A DNA stretch of 64,000 nucleotides, taken from NCBI RefSeq assembly GCF_017573505.1, contig NZ_JAGEOJ010000004.1:62001-126000 (forward strand), read 5' to 3'. The notes under the pieces are model-generated. The model was not told where the DNA came from, ran no database searches, and worked only from the letters and a program-made list of their open reading frames with translations. A program made the position numbers and the translations under genes. Positions 53,459 to 60,308 of the stretch are shown here, one piece after another (the stretch's first letter is position 1; each line of letters begins with the position of its first letter). The DNA comes from Actinomadura barringtoniae (lineage in GTDB: Bacteria > Actinomycetota > Actinomycetes > Streptosporangiales > Streptosporangiaceae).

Positions 53459-54808
53459 TTAGGATCCAGAGTTTTCGAATGGATTACATGCAATCTCGGG
53501 TGCGGCGGCGACGGCCCGCGCGATCAGCTCCTTCTCGTCCAGCCGCGTGCTGCGCCCGTCGGAGATGAGGACCTCGCCGTCCACCAGGACCGTGTCGACC
53601 GTGCGGTTGCTGCCGGTGGTGAGCAGCGTCGCGCCCGGGTCCAGCACCGGGACGCAGCCCAGGTCCCGGTCGAAGCGCAGCAGGACCAGGTCGGCCTGGA
53701 TCCCCGGTACGAGCCCCTCCGGGCGGTCCTCCAGCCCGACGACCCCGTTGGCACCGGTGGTGGCGAGCCGCACCATGTCGGGGAAGCCGAGCAGGTCGGA
53801 CCGGCCGTGCACGGCCCGCTGCAGGTAGGCGCCCATGCGCATGGTCTCCAGCGCGTCCTGGGTGTCGTTGCTGGCCGCGCCGTCGACGCCGAGGCCGACC
53901 CTGATGCCCGCCTCGAGCATCTCGGGGACCGGTGCGACACCGCTGCCCAGACGCATGTTGCTGAGCGGGTTGTAGGAGACCGCGACGCCCCGTTCGGCGA
54001 GCCTGCGCCGCCCGGCCTCGTCGAGCTTGCAGCAGTGCACCGCCAGCAGCCGGTCCCACAGGAATCCCGAACGCTCCAGGAAGTCCACGGCGCCGAGGCC
54101 GGTGTGCTCGCGGCACATGTCCTCGTCGGTGGCAGTCTCCAGCAGGTGGATGCTGGTGGTCATGCCGCGTTCCTCGGCGAACGCGCGGACCCGCGTCATT
54201 CCCTCGGGCGTCAGCGAACGAGGGTTCGGCACCGCGAGCCCGAGCTGGATCCGGCCGCCCGCCGTCCGCGCCGCCAACTCGTCGACGTGGGCGAACACCG
54301 CGTCCAGCGGCTCCATCAGCCGCTGGTCGAAGCCCCACTTGCGGGTGGTGTCGGGCCGGTCGGCCACTCCCCTGCACACGACGGCGCGGATGCCGGTGTC
54401 GTCGAGCGCTCGCAGCACGGCGTCGTGCACCTCGCGCGAGGGGTGCGGCCACATGTGCTCGACCAGCGCGGTCGTGCCGCTGCGCAGCGCCTCCAGCGAG
54501 GCCACGGCCGCCGCGACGTAGGCCTGCTCGGGGGTGAGCGCGACCGTTCCCTCGGCGACGTAGCGCAGCCAGCGGATCAGTGGCTCGCCCTCGGCGATCC
54601 CGCGCATGATCGACTGGTGCAGGTGGGTGTGGGTGTTGACCAGGCCGGGGATGAGGTGGCCGCCCGACCCGTCCAGCACCTCGCCCGTCACCGGCAGGCT
54701 CTCGTGCGGCACGACGGCGCGCACCCGGCCCGCCTCGACGTGCACGTCCTGGCCGGGGAGCCAGGTCCCCTGCGACCAGGCGGTCACGTTGCGGATGACG
54801 ATGCTCAT
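53459..54808 (-). CDS. Amidohydrolase-family deaminase (AtzB / 8-oxoguanine- or guanine-deaminase-like)
   Basis: A 449-residue metal-dependent deaminase. Metal ligands: H60 and H62 in NTHTHLHQ, a His in SIHLLET, a His in AVHCCKL, and Asp in VGLGVDGAASNDTQD. This is the subtype III amidohydrolase layout of triazine and guanine deaminases, which remove amino or chlorine groups from N-heterocycles. ATG at 54808 overlaps the permease stop (ATGA), so it is the second gene of the operon. A candidate GntR site is inside its last codons (53484-53494). The substrate is unknown, but a purine, pterin, triazine or similar ring is expected. Confidence 0.88.
   Translation of the reverse strand: MSIVIRNVTAWSQGTWLPGQDVHVEAGRVRAVVPHESLPVTGEVLDGSGGHLIPGLVNTHTHLHQSIMRGIAEGEPLIRWLRYVAEGTVALTPEQAYVAAAVASLEALRSGTTALVEHMWPHPSREVHDAVLRALDDTGIRAVVCRGVADRPDTTRKWGFDQRLMEPLDAVFAHVDELAARTAGGRIQLGLAVPNPRSLTPEGMTRVRAFAEERGMTTSIHLLETATDEDMCREHTGLGAVDFLERSGFLWDRLLAVHCCKLDEAGRRRLAERGVAVSYNPLSNMRLGSGVAPVPEMLEAGIRVGLGVDGAASNDTQDALETMRMGAYLQRAVHGRSDLLGFPDMVRLATTGANGVVGLEDRPEGLVPGIQADLVLLRFDRDLGCVPVLDPGATLLTTGSNRTVDTVLVDGEVLISDGRSTRLDEKELIARAVAAAPEIACNPFENSGS
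53484..53494. promoter_or_regulatory. Candidate GntR operator B, inside the 3' end of the deaminase gene
   Basis: The 12-mer ATTACATGCAAT (53483-53494) is inside the coding end of the deaminase and 67 bases upstream of the GntR start. It is identical, in the other orientation, to the copy at 56199-56210. Two sites 42 bases apart before one gene suggest cooperative or looping control. Confidence 0.55.
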
Positions 54809-56166
54809 GATGGAGTCCTCTCCAGTGCGGGCCCCGCGGCGGCGGGGGTGGCGCGATGCGTCTCGTTCAGCAGCAGGTTGAGCAGGAAGGCCGCGATGCC
54901 GCCCGCCGCGATCCCGCTGCCGAGCACGGTCTGGGCGAGATCGGGGAAGCGGTCGTACAGGTGGGGTGCGCCGACCGGCACGAAACCGAGGCCGAACGAG
55001 ATCGCGACGACGAACATGTTGCGCGGCTCGGCCAGGTCGGCCTGGGCGAGGATGCGCAGCCCGACCGCGCCGACCATCCCGAACATCACGATGCCGACGC
55101 CGCCGAGCACCGGTCCGGGCAGCGCCGCGACCACCGCGCCGAGCTTGGGCACCAGGCCGAGCACGACGAGGATCACGCCCGCGCCGGCGACGACCCAGCG
55201 GCTCAGCACCTTGGTCATGCTGACCAGCCCGACGTTCTCGCCGAACGTCACGAACGTGAAGGAGTTGAAGACGCCGGCGAACGCGGTGGCGGCGCCGTCG
55301 GCGCGCAGCGCCCGCGCCACCTCCGGCGGCCCGACCTCGCGGCCGACGATCTGGCCCATCGCCAGGGTGTCCCCCGCCGACTCGACCATGTTGACCAGCT
55401 GTACGATGATCATCGGGATCACCGCCGACAGCAGGAACGTCGGCGCGCCGAAGTCGAACGGCTTCACGACGCCGACCAGCTTCGCGTCGCCGACGCCGCC
55501 GAAGTCCGCGAGGCCCAGCGGGATCGCGACGAGCGTGCCGGCGACCAGGGCGAGCAGCACCGCCACCCGCGCGACCACAGGCGGGCCGAACCGTTCCACC
55601 AGCAGGATGAACAGGATCGTGCCCCCGGCGACGCCGACCTCCTTGAGCGTTCCGTAGTCGGGGGCGGCCGGATCGGGACCGGCGATGAGAGAGGCGGTGG
55701 AGGGCACCAGGCTGAAGCCGATGATCGCGATGATCGACCCGGTGACCAGCGGCGGGAAGAACCGCAGCAGCCGGCTGAAGTAGGGCGCCGCGACGAACGT
55801 CAGCACGCCCGCCACGATGGTCGCGCCGAAGACGGCGGGCAGGCCGCCGTCCTTGCCGACGATGATGGCCGGGCCGATGCCGGTGAACGTGGAGCCCATG
55901 ACGATCGGCAGGCGGACGCCGATCCGCCAGATCCCGATCGTCTGGAGCAGCGTGGCGACGCCGCTGACGAACAGGTTCGCGGTGACCAGCGCCGCGATCT
56001 TGTCACCGGACAGGCCGAGCCCGCTTCCGATGAGCAGGGGGACGGTGACCATTCCGGAGTAGGCGATGAGGACGTGCTGGACGCTCAGCGGCGCCAGCGT
56101 GCGGAACCGCGGTACCGAATCGACGGCATCGGGGACATTCGGGGTCTCGCTTCGGACAGAGGACAT
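54805..56166 (-). CDS. NCS2-family nucleobase-type permease (copy 2)
   Basis: A 453-residue NCS2/NAT transporter, the first gene of the cluster. Helix 8 motif QLVNMVESAGDTLAMG carries the substrate-binding Glu, and LPGPVLGGVGIVMFG is the helix 10 region. It shares the family form with copy 1 at 48009 but the two differ widely in sequence, so they probably import different compounds or a substrate and a related precursor. ATG at 56166 follows AGGAAG at 5-6 bases. A near-palindromic site lies 31 bases upstream. Confidence 0.9.
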   Translation of the reverse strand: MSSVRSETPNVPDAVDSVPRFRTLAPLSVQHVLIAYSGMVTVPLLIGSGLGLSGDKIAALVTANLFVSGVATLLQTIGIWRIGVRLPIVMGSTFTGIGPAIIVGKDGGLPAVFGATIVAGVLTFVAAPYFSRLLRFFPPLVTGSIIAIIGFSLVPSTASLIAGPDPAAPDYGTLKEVGVAGGTILFILLVERFGPPVVARVAVLLALVAGTLVAIPLGLADFGGVGDAKLVGVVKPFDFGAPTFLLSAVIPMIIVQLVNMVESAGDTLAMGQIVGREVGPPEVARALRADGAATAFAGVFNSFTFVTFGENVGLVSMTKVLSRWVVAGAGVILVVLGLVPKLGAVVAALPGPVLGGVGIVMFGMVGAVGLRILAQADLAEPRNMFVVAISFGLGFVPVGAPHLYDRFPDLAQTVLGSGIAAGGIAAFLLNLLLNETHRATPAAAGPALERTPS

Positions 56167-56196
56167 GCAGTCTTCCTCCCAACCGCGCCTAACTAC

Positions 56197-56212
56197 ACAT
56201 TGCATGTAATGT
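56197..56212. promoter_or_regulatory. Candidate GntR operator C, upstream of the first permease
   Basis: The 16-mer ACATTGCATGTAATGT pairs with its own reverse complement at 14 of 16 positions. It contains ATTGCATGTAAT, the exact reverse complement of the 12-mer at 53483. It lies 31 bases upstream of the permease start, where a repressor would block the main promoter of the cluster. Confidence 0.68.
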
Positions 56213-56332
56213 GATGGGCGCCACAACCCCCGATCGGGCTTGGAAGAATCACAGCAAGCCGCGGATGCCGCTCCAAGTGGCCCAGGACACCAACCTTGCC
56301 GTCCGCCGGCGCTCCCCTTTGTAGGACCGCGA

Positions 56333-56381
56333 CAACGCCTGAGGACCGGTCGCCGGGTCGGCGACCGGTCCTCAGGCGTTG
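56333..56381 (-). terminator. Very strong hairpin (22-bp perfect stem) after the acyl-CoA dehydrogenase operon
   Basis: Two 22-base arms (56333-56354, 56360-56381) pair without mismatch around a 5-base loop, starting 30 bases after the stop of the 56411-57496 gene. No T-run follows, as usual in actinomycetes. It isolates the dehydrogenase operon from the downstream catabolic cluster. The gap 56167-56410 (244 bases) holds this and the GntR site and otherwise no gene. Confidence 0.8.
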
Positions 56382-56410
56382 GATCGGATCAGATCAGACG
56401 GGGCGTCGGA

Positions 56411-57496
56411 TCAGGCGGGCGGCAGGTTGACCAGGCCCGCCAGCGTCGTGCGGTGGCGGTCGGGGGTGCCGAGCGCGATCGAGTCGGCCTTGGCGCGCTT
56501 CAGGTACAGGTGGGCCGGGTGCTCCCAGGTGAACCCGATGCCGCCGTGCATCTGGATGCACTCCTCGGCGGCCTTGACGGCGATGAACGAGCAGTGCGCC
56601 TGCGCCACCGCGACCGCGACGGGCGCGTCGTCGTCGCCGTCCGCCACGCAGGCGGCGGCGTTGCGGGCGACCGCGCGGGCCTGCGTGACCGATGTCCACA
56701 GGTCGGCGAGGCGGTGCTTGAGCCCCTGGTAGGACCCGACCGGACGGCCGAACTGGTACCGCGTCTTGAGGTACTCGATGGTGATCTCCAGGCAGCGTTC
56801 GGCCAGGCCGAGCTGCTCGGAGGCCAGCATCGCGGCGCCGACCAGGAGCGCCTCGCGTACGGCCCGTTCGGCGGCGGCGCCCTCGGCGACCCGGCGGGCG
56901 GGCACCGACGACAGCTCGATGTCGCCCAGGCGCCGGGTCATGTCGAGCGAGGTCACCGGCGTGCGGATCGTGGCGTCGGCGTCCACCGCGTACAGCCCGC
57001 CGTGCGCGGGGACGAGCAGCACGTCGGCGGCCGACGCGTCGGCGACGCCGGTCACCCGGCCGGTGAGGGCGTCGCCCTGGACCTCGACCGTCGTGCCGAG
57101 CACGATGCCGGGCGCGGTGGCGAACGGGACGGCCAGCACGGCGATCTTCGTGCCGCCTGCCACCTGGGACAGCAGCTCCCGGTCCCCGGCCGTCATGAGC
57201 GCCGCGGTCGCGATCACCGAGCTGGTGAGGAAGGGCACCGGCGCGACGGCCCGGCCGATCTCCTCCATGACGACGGCGGTCTCGCGCCAGCTCGCGCCCG
57301 CGCCGCCCTGTGCCTCGGGAACGGGCAGGCCCGCGGAGCCGAAGTCGGTCGCCACGGCGCGCCAGAGCACGGCGTCGTACGGCTCGTCCTTCTCGGTGCC
57401 CGCCAGGACGTCGGCCCACGGGCACCGGTCGTCGAGCAGTTCGCGCAGACCGCCGCGCAGGTCGTTCTCGGTCTCGCTGTACAGCAGGTCGCTCAC
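56411..57496 (-). CDS. Acyl-CoA dehydrogenase, first of a pair (FadE-like)
   Basis: A 361-residue protein with acyl-CoA dehydrogenase N-terminal, middle and C-terminal parts (GGAGASWRETAVVMEEIGRA; LKTRYQFGRPVGSYQGLKHR; IQMHGGIGFTWEHPAHLYLK). Shortened middle region and paired arrangement with the next enzyme fit the two-gene heteromeric (alpha2-beta2) dehydrogenases used in steroid side-chain or ring degradation, in which the two subunits share the active site. GTG at 57496 overlaps the neighbour's stop (GTGA). Substrate unknown; other steroid genes are not present. Confidence 0.88.
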   Translation of the reverse strand: MSDLLYSETENDLRGGLRELLDDRCPWADVLAGTEKDEPYDAVLWRAVATDFGSAGLPVPEAQGGAGASWRETAVVMEEIGRAVAPVPFLTSSVIATAALMTAGDRELLSQVAGGTKIAVLAVPFATAPGIVLGTTVEVQGDALTGRVTGVADASAADVLLVPAHGGLYAVDADATIRTPVTSLDMTRRLGDIELSSVPARRVAEGAAAERAVREALLVGAAMLASEQLGLAERCLEITIEYLKTRYQFGRPVGSYQGLKHRLADLWTSVTQARAVARNAAACVADGDDDAPVAVAVAQAHCSFIAVKAAEECIQMHGGIGFTWEHPAHLYLKRAKADSIALGTPDRHRTTLAGLVNLPPA

Positions 57497-58689
57497 TTGG
57501 GCAGGTCCTTCCACGCGACGTCCTTGTCGACCCGGATCTCGCCCGGCAGGCCGAGCACGCGCTCGGCGATGATGTTGCGCAGGATCTCCGAGGTGCCGCC
57601 CTCGATGGAGTTGCCCTTGGCGCGCAGGTACCGGTAGCCGGGCGAGCGGTGGGTGAAGTCCACCTCGGTCGGGCGGCGCATCGTCCAGTCGTCGTAGCGC
57701 AGACCGTCCTGGCCCAGCAGCTCCAGCTCCAGGCCGGAGATCTCCTGGTTGAGCTTGGCGAACGCGAGCTTGGCGGCCGAGCCCTCGGGGCCGGGCTGTC
57801 CAGCGGTGAGCTGCTGGCGGAGCCGCTGCCCGGTCAGCCGGGCCGCCTCGGCCTCCACCCACAGCCGCATCATCTGGTCGTGCAGCCCGGCGGTGCGCAG
57901 CTCGGGGCGGTCGCGCCACAGGCCGGCGACCACGCCGATCATGCCGTACTCGCGCGGGACGGCGGCGCCGCCGATCGCGACGCGCTCGTTCATCAGCGTG
58001 GTGGTGGAGACCTGCCAGCCCTGCCCGACCTCGCCGAGGCGCTGGTCGTCGGGGATCGCCACGTCGGTCAGGAAGACCTCGTTGAACTCGGCCTCGCCGG
58101 TGATCTGCCGCAGCGGCCTGACCTCGACGCCGGGCGCGGTCATGTCGCACACGAAGTAGGTCATGCCCTTGTGCTTGGGCACGTCCGGGTCGGTGCGGGT
58201 GACCAGGATCGCCCAGCGGGCCTCGTGCGCCATGGACGTCCAGACCTTCTGGCCGTTCACGACCCAGCCGTCGCCGTCGCGGACCGCGCGGGTGCCGAGC
58301 GCGGCGAGGTCGGAGCCGGCGCCGGGCTCGCTGAAGAGCTGGCACCAGACCTCCTCGCCGGTCCACAGCGGGCGCAGGAAGCGGCGCTTCTGCTCCTCGG
58401 TGCCGAACGCCAGGACGGTCGGGGCGGCCATGCCGAGGCCGATGCCGATGCGCTCGGGGCGGTTGCTCGGCGCACCGGCCGCGGCGAAGCGCTTGTCGAC
58501 GCCGGACTGCAGGTGGCGCGGGGCGCCGAGGCCGCCGAAGCCCTCGGGGTAGTGCACCCAGGCGAGGCCCGCGTCGAACCGGGCGCGCAGGAACTCCAGC
58601 GGCTCGGTCGTGGCGGGATCGTGTTCGGCGAGGAAGGCGTCGACCCGCTCGCGCAGGTCGTCGGCGTCGGGTGATGCGGTGCTGCTCAA
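57493..58689 (-). CDS. Acyl-CoA dehydrogenase, second of a pair (FadE-like)
   Basis: A 398-residue acyl-CoA dehydrogenase with the middle domain WCQLFSEPGAGSDLAALGTRA, NGQKVWTSMAHEARWAILV and the C-terminal YLRAKGNSIEGGTSEILRNI motif (FAD and dimer contact). It forms a likely heteromer with the overlapping 56411 gene, oxidising an acyl-CoA to the enoyl-CoA with FAD. TTG at 58689 is chosen because GGAGG lies 8 bases upstream; the frame extends 14 codons further without support. A TetR-type palindrome (58706-58725) lies in the leader. Confidence 0.9.
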   Translation of the reverse strand: MSSTASPDADDLRERVDAFLAEHDPATTEPLEFLRARFDAGLAWVHYPEGFGGLGAPRHLQSGVDKRFAAAGAPSNRPERIGIGLGMAAPTVLAFGTEEQKRRFLRPLWTGEEVWCQLFSEPGAGSDLAALGTRAVRDGDGWVVNGQKVWTSMAHEARWAILVTRTDPDVPKHKGMTYFVCDMTAPGVEVRPLRQITGEAEFNEVFLTDVAIPDDQRLGEVGQGWQVSTTTLMNERVAIGGAAVPREYGMIGVVAGLWRDRPELRTAGLHDQMMRLWVEAEAARLTGQRLRQQLTAGQPGPEGSAAKLAFAKLNQEISGLELELLGQDGLRYDDWTMRRPTEVDFTHRSPGYRYLRAKGNSIEGGTSEILRNIIAERVLGLPGEIRVDKDVAWKDLPK

Positions 58690-58705
58690 GGGGCGGACCT
58701 CCGTG

Positions 58706-58725
58706 CATACCAACCGGTCGGTATG
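58706..58725. promoter_or_regulatory. TetR-type palindrome in the leader of the acyl-CoA dehydrogenase operon
   Basis: CATACCAACCGGTCGGTATG matches its own reverse complement at 18 of 20 positions and is centred on ACCGGT. It is 17 bases upstream of the start, next to the Shine-Dalgarno, so a bound repressor would block early transcription. Sites of this ACCNACCGGTNGGT type are common for TetR proteins of lipid metabolism. No TetR gene adjoins it with the same sequence in its own promoter. Confidence 0.6.
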
Positions 58726-58768
58726 TGCCACCTTAGGAAGGGCGCCGGAGGCACGTCAACAGAACCGG

Positions 58769-59179
58769 TCAGCTCGTGACCGGAGTCATTCCCATGAGCA
58801 GCGCCAATCCCACGTGGTCGTGATAGTCGCGAGTGGAGCTGATCAGGCCATCGCGGATCCGCAGCACCTGGAGGTTGGCCAGCGTCGCGCTGCGCCCGGT
58901 CGAGGAGTCCTCGGCGTCGTAGTCGAACTCGGCGATGATCACCTCGGGGTCGGCCGTCTCGTGGACGCGAACATTCCTCGCCCGCAGGCTCAGAGGGCCC
59001 TGGCCCGCCGTTGTGAAGTGGCTTCTGATGACCTCGCGACCCTCCAGATGGTTCGGCGCGGGCGGGAGGGCGAAGGGCTGATCCACCACGGCGTCCTCGG
59101 CGTAGAGGTCGGCCAGGTCGTCCCAGCGTCCGGCCGAGATCCCGGCGCTGAGGCGTTCGAAGACCTCGCGGGGGCTCAT
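58769..59179 (-). CDS. SnoaL-like protein (NTF2 fold), copy 1
   Basis: A 136-residue NTF2-fold protein of the SnoaL/ketosteroid-isomerase-like group (PREVFERLSAGISAGRWDDLADLYAEDAVV). Ligand and activity unknown. Its ATG overlaps the stop of the next SnoaL-like gene (59176), so the two form a pair. The two proteins share the same pattern (LYAEDA, ADPEVIIAEF, RDYHDHV versus RDYAHHV), which indicates a tandem duplication. It is 39 bases from the acyl-CoA dehydrogenase operator. Confidence 0.82.
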   Translation of the reverse strand: MSPREVFERLSAGISAGRWDDLADLYAEDAVVDQPFALPPAPNHLEGREVIRSHFTTAGQGPLSLRARNVRVHETADPEVIIAEFDYDAEDSSTGRSATLANLQVLRIRDGLISSTRDYHDHVGLALLMGMTPVTS

Positions 59180-59607
59180 GCCCGGGCCTGGTATTCGGCG
59201 ATCAGCTCGGGCAGGCGGCCGAGCGCCTCGGCGAACGCGACGTGGTGGGCGTAGTCGCGGGACTCGACGATCTCGCCGTCGCGGACGCGCAGCACGAAGA
59301 CGTTCGGGATCCGGAGCGGGCGGCCGGTCGTGGTGACGCGGCCCTCGTAGGCGAACTCGGCGATGACCACCTCCGGGTCTGCGGTCTTGTGGACGACGAC
59401 GTCCTTGACCTCCATCTCGATCGGCAGGTCGGGCAGGGACGCGAAGTGCGCCCGCAGCCCGTCACGGCCCTTGATCGGCTCCTTGGACGGGCCGAAGGGA
59501 TGCGAGACGAGGGCGTCCTCGGCGTAGAGCCGCGGCAGCTCGTTCATGCGGACGTTCGCGACGCCCTGGACGAGCCGGTGGAAGACCTCGGTGGGCGAGT
59601 CGGGCAT
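59176..59607 (-). CDS. SnoaL-like protein (NTF2 fold), copy 2
   Basis: A 143-residue NTF2-fold protein, related to the following copy. It starts at the ATG at 59607 (GGGAGGT tract just upstream); the open frame runs 25 codons further into the operator region. First gene of the pair, facing the TetR gene across 112 bases with two matching palindromes. It is therefore very likely repressed by that TetR protein. Role unknown; such proteins bind small hydrophobic molecules. Confidence 0.82.
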   Translation of the reverse strand: MPDSPTEVFHRLVQGVANVRMNELPRLYAEDALVSHPFGPSKEPIKGRDGLRAHFASLPDLPIEMEVKDVVVHKTADPEVVIAEFAYEGRVTTTGRPLRIPNVFVLRVRDGEIVESRDYAHHVAFAEALGRLPELIAEYQARA

Positions 59608-59630
59608 GGGACCTCCCTGATCGGTACAAT

Positions 59631-59646
59631 CGGAGTGGCTACTCCG
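59631..59646. promoter_or_regulatory. Twin TetR operator, copy 1 (perfect 6-4-6 palindrome)
   Basis: CGGAGT and ACTCCG flank GGCT. It lies 24 bases upstream of the SnoaL-like gene start. The copy at 59660 shares the GGAGT...ACTCC core, with centres 28 bases apart. Confidence 0.68.
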
Positions 59647-59659
59647 CATTCGACGATAT

Positions 59660-59673
59660 GGAGTTGCCACTCC
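59660..59673. promoter_or_regulatory. Twin TetR operator, copy 2 (perfect 5-4-5 palindrome)
   Basis: GGAGT and ACTCC flank TGCC. It is 46 bases upstream of the TetR start. Paired with copy 1, the two sites could hold two dimers and block both divergent promoters. Confidence 0.68.
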
Positions 59674-59719
59674 GGTTGTCAACGAATCAATGGATCAACG
59701 GGTCGACGGAAGGACGGCG

Positions 59720-60280
59720 ATGACGCCACGCATGCGCGCTGACGCCGCACGGAACAGGGCCAAGGTCTTGGTCGCGGCCGAACTGGTCTTCGCCGCCAAG
59801 GGGACCTCCGCCTCGACCGAGGAGGTCGCCAAGGAGGCCGGGGTCGGGATCGGCACCGTGTTCCGGCACTTCCCCACCAAGGAGGCGCTGCTGGAGGCCG
59901 TCCTGGTCGGGCTGCTGGCCCGCTTCGCCCACGAGGCGGAGGAGCTGACCAGGGCCGCGGATCCGGGCGAGGCGTTCTTCGGGTTCTTCCGCGGGATCGT
60001 CGCCCAGGCCGCGACCAAGAACGCCGTCTCTGAGGCGCTCGAAGAGGCGGGCATCAACGCCCGCGAGGCCTCCGCCGAGGTCGGGGTCCCGCTGAAGAAG
60101 GCGCTGGCGACGCTGGTAGAACGGGCTCAGGAGGCCGGCGCGGTGCGCTCCGACGTCGGCCTCGCCGAGGTGATGGCGCTGCTGTCGGGGTCATCGCACG
60201 CGGCGGCGAGCGCGAGCGGCGACCCGCAGGTCCAGGCGCGGGCGCTGGACATCGTCTTCGACGGCCTGCGCCCCCGCTGA
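59720..60280 (+). CDS. TetR-family regulator of the divergent SnoaL-like genes
   Basis: A 186-residue repressor with helix-turn-helix STEEVAKEAGVGIGTVFRHF (about 33-52) followed by PTKEALL. ATG at 59720 has GGAAGG 6 bases upstream; another ATG 10 codons upstream (59690) is possible. Divergent from the two SnoaL-like genes with the twin GGAGT...ACTCC operators in between, so autoregulation and control of those genes are likely. It could also control the dehydrogenase operon next to them, but its palindrome has a different sequence. Confidence 0.88.
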   Translation: MTPRMRADAARNRAKVLVAAELVFAAKGTSASTEEVAKEAGVGIGTVFRHFPTKEALLEAVLVGLLARFAHEAEELTRAADPGEAFFGFFRGIVAQAATKNAVSEALEEAGINAREASAEVGVPLKKALATLVERAQEAGAVRSDVGLAEVMALLSGSSHAAASASGDPQVQARALDIVFDGLRPR

Positions 60281-60308
60281 CCGGGTCTCCGCTGGGGTCT
60301 CGGGACGA

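Noticed and set aside
53459..54808. Calling the deaminase guanine deaminase outright
   Set aside because: Metal ligands fit the whole subtype III amidohydrolase group; specific guanine or triazine residues cannot be settled by eye.
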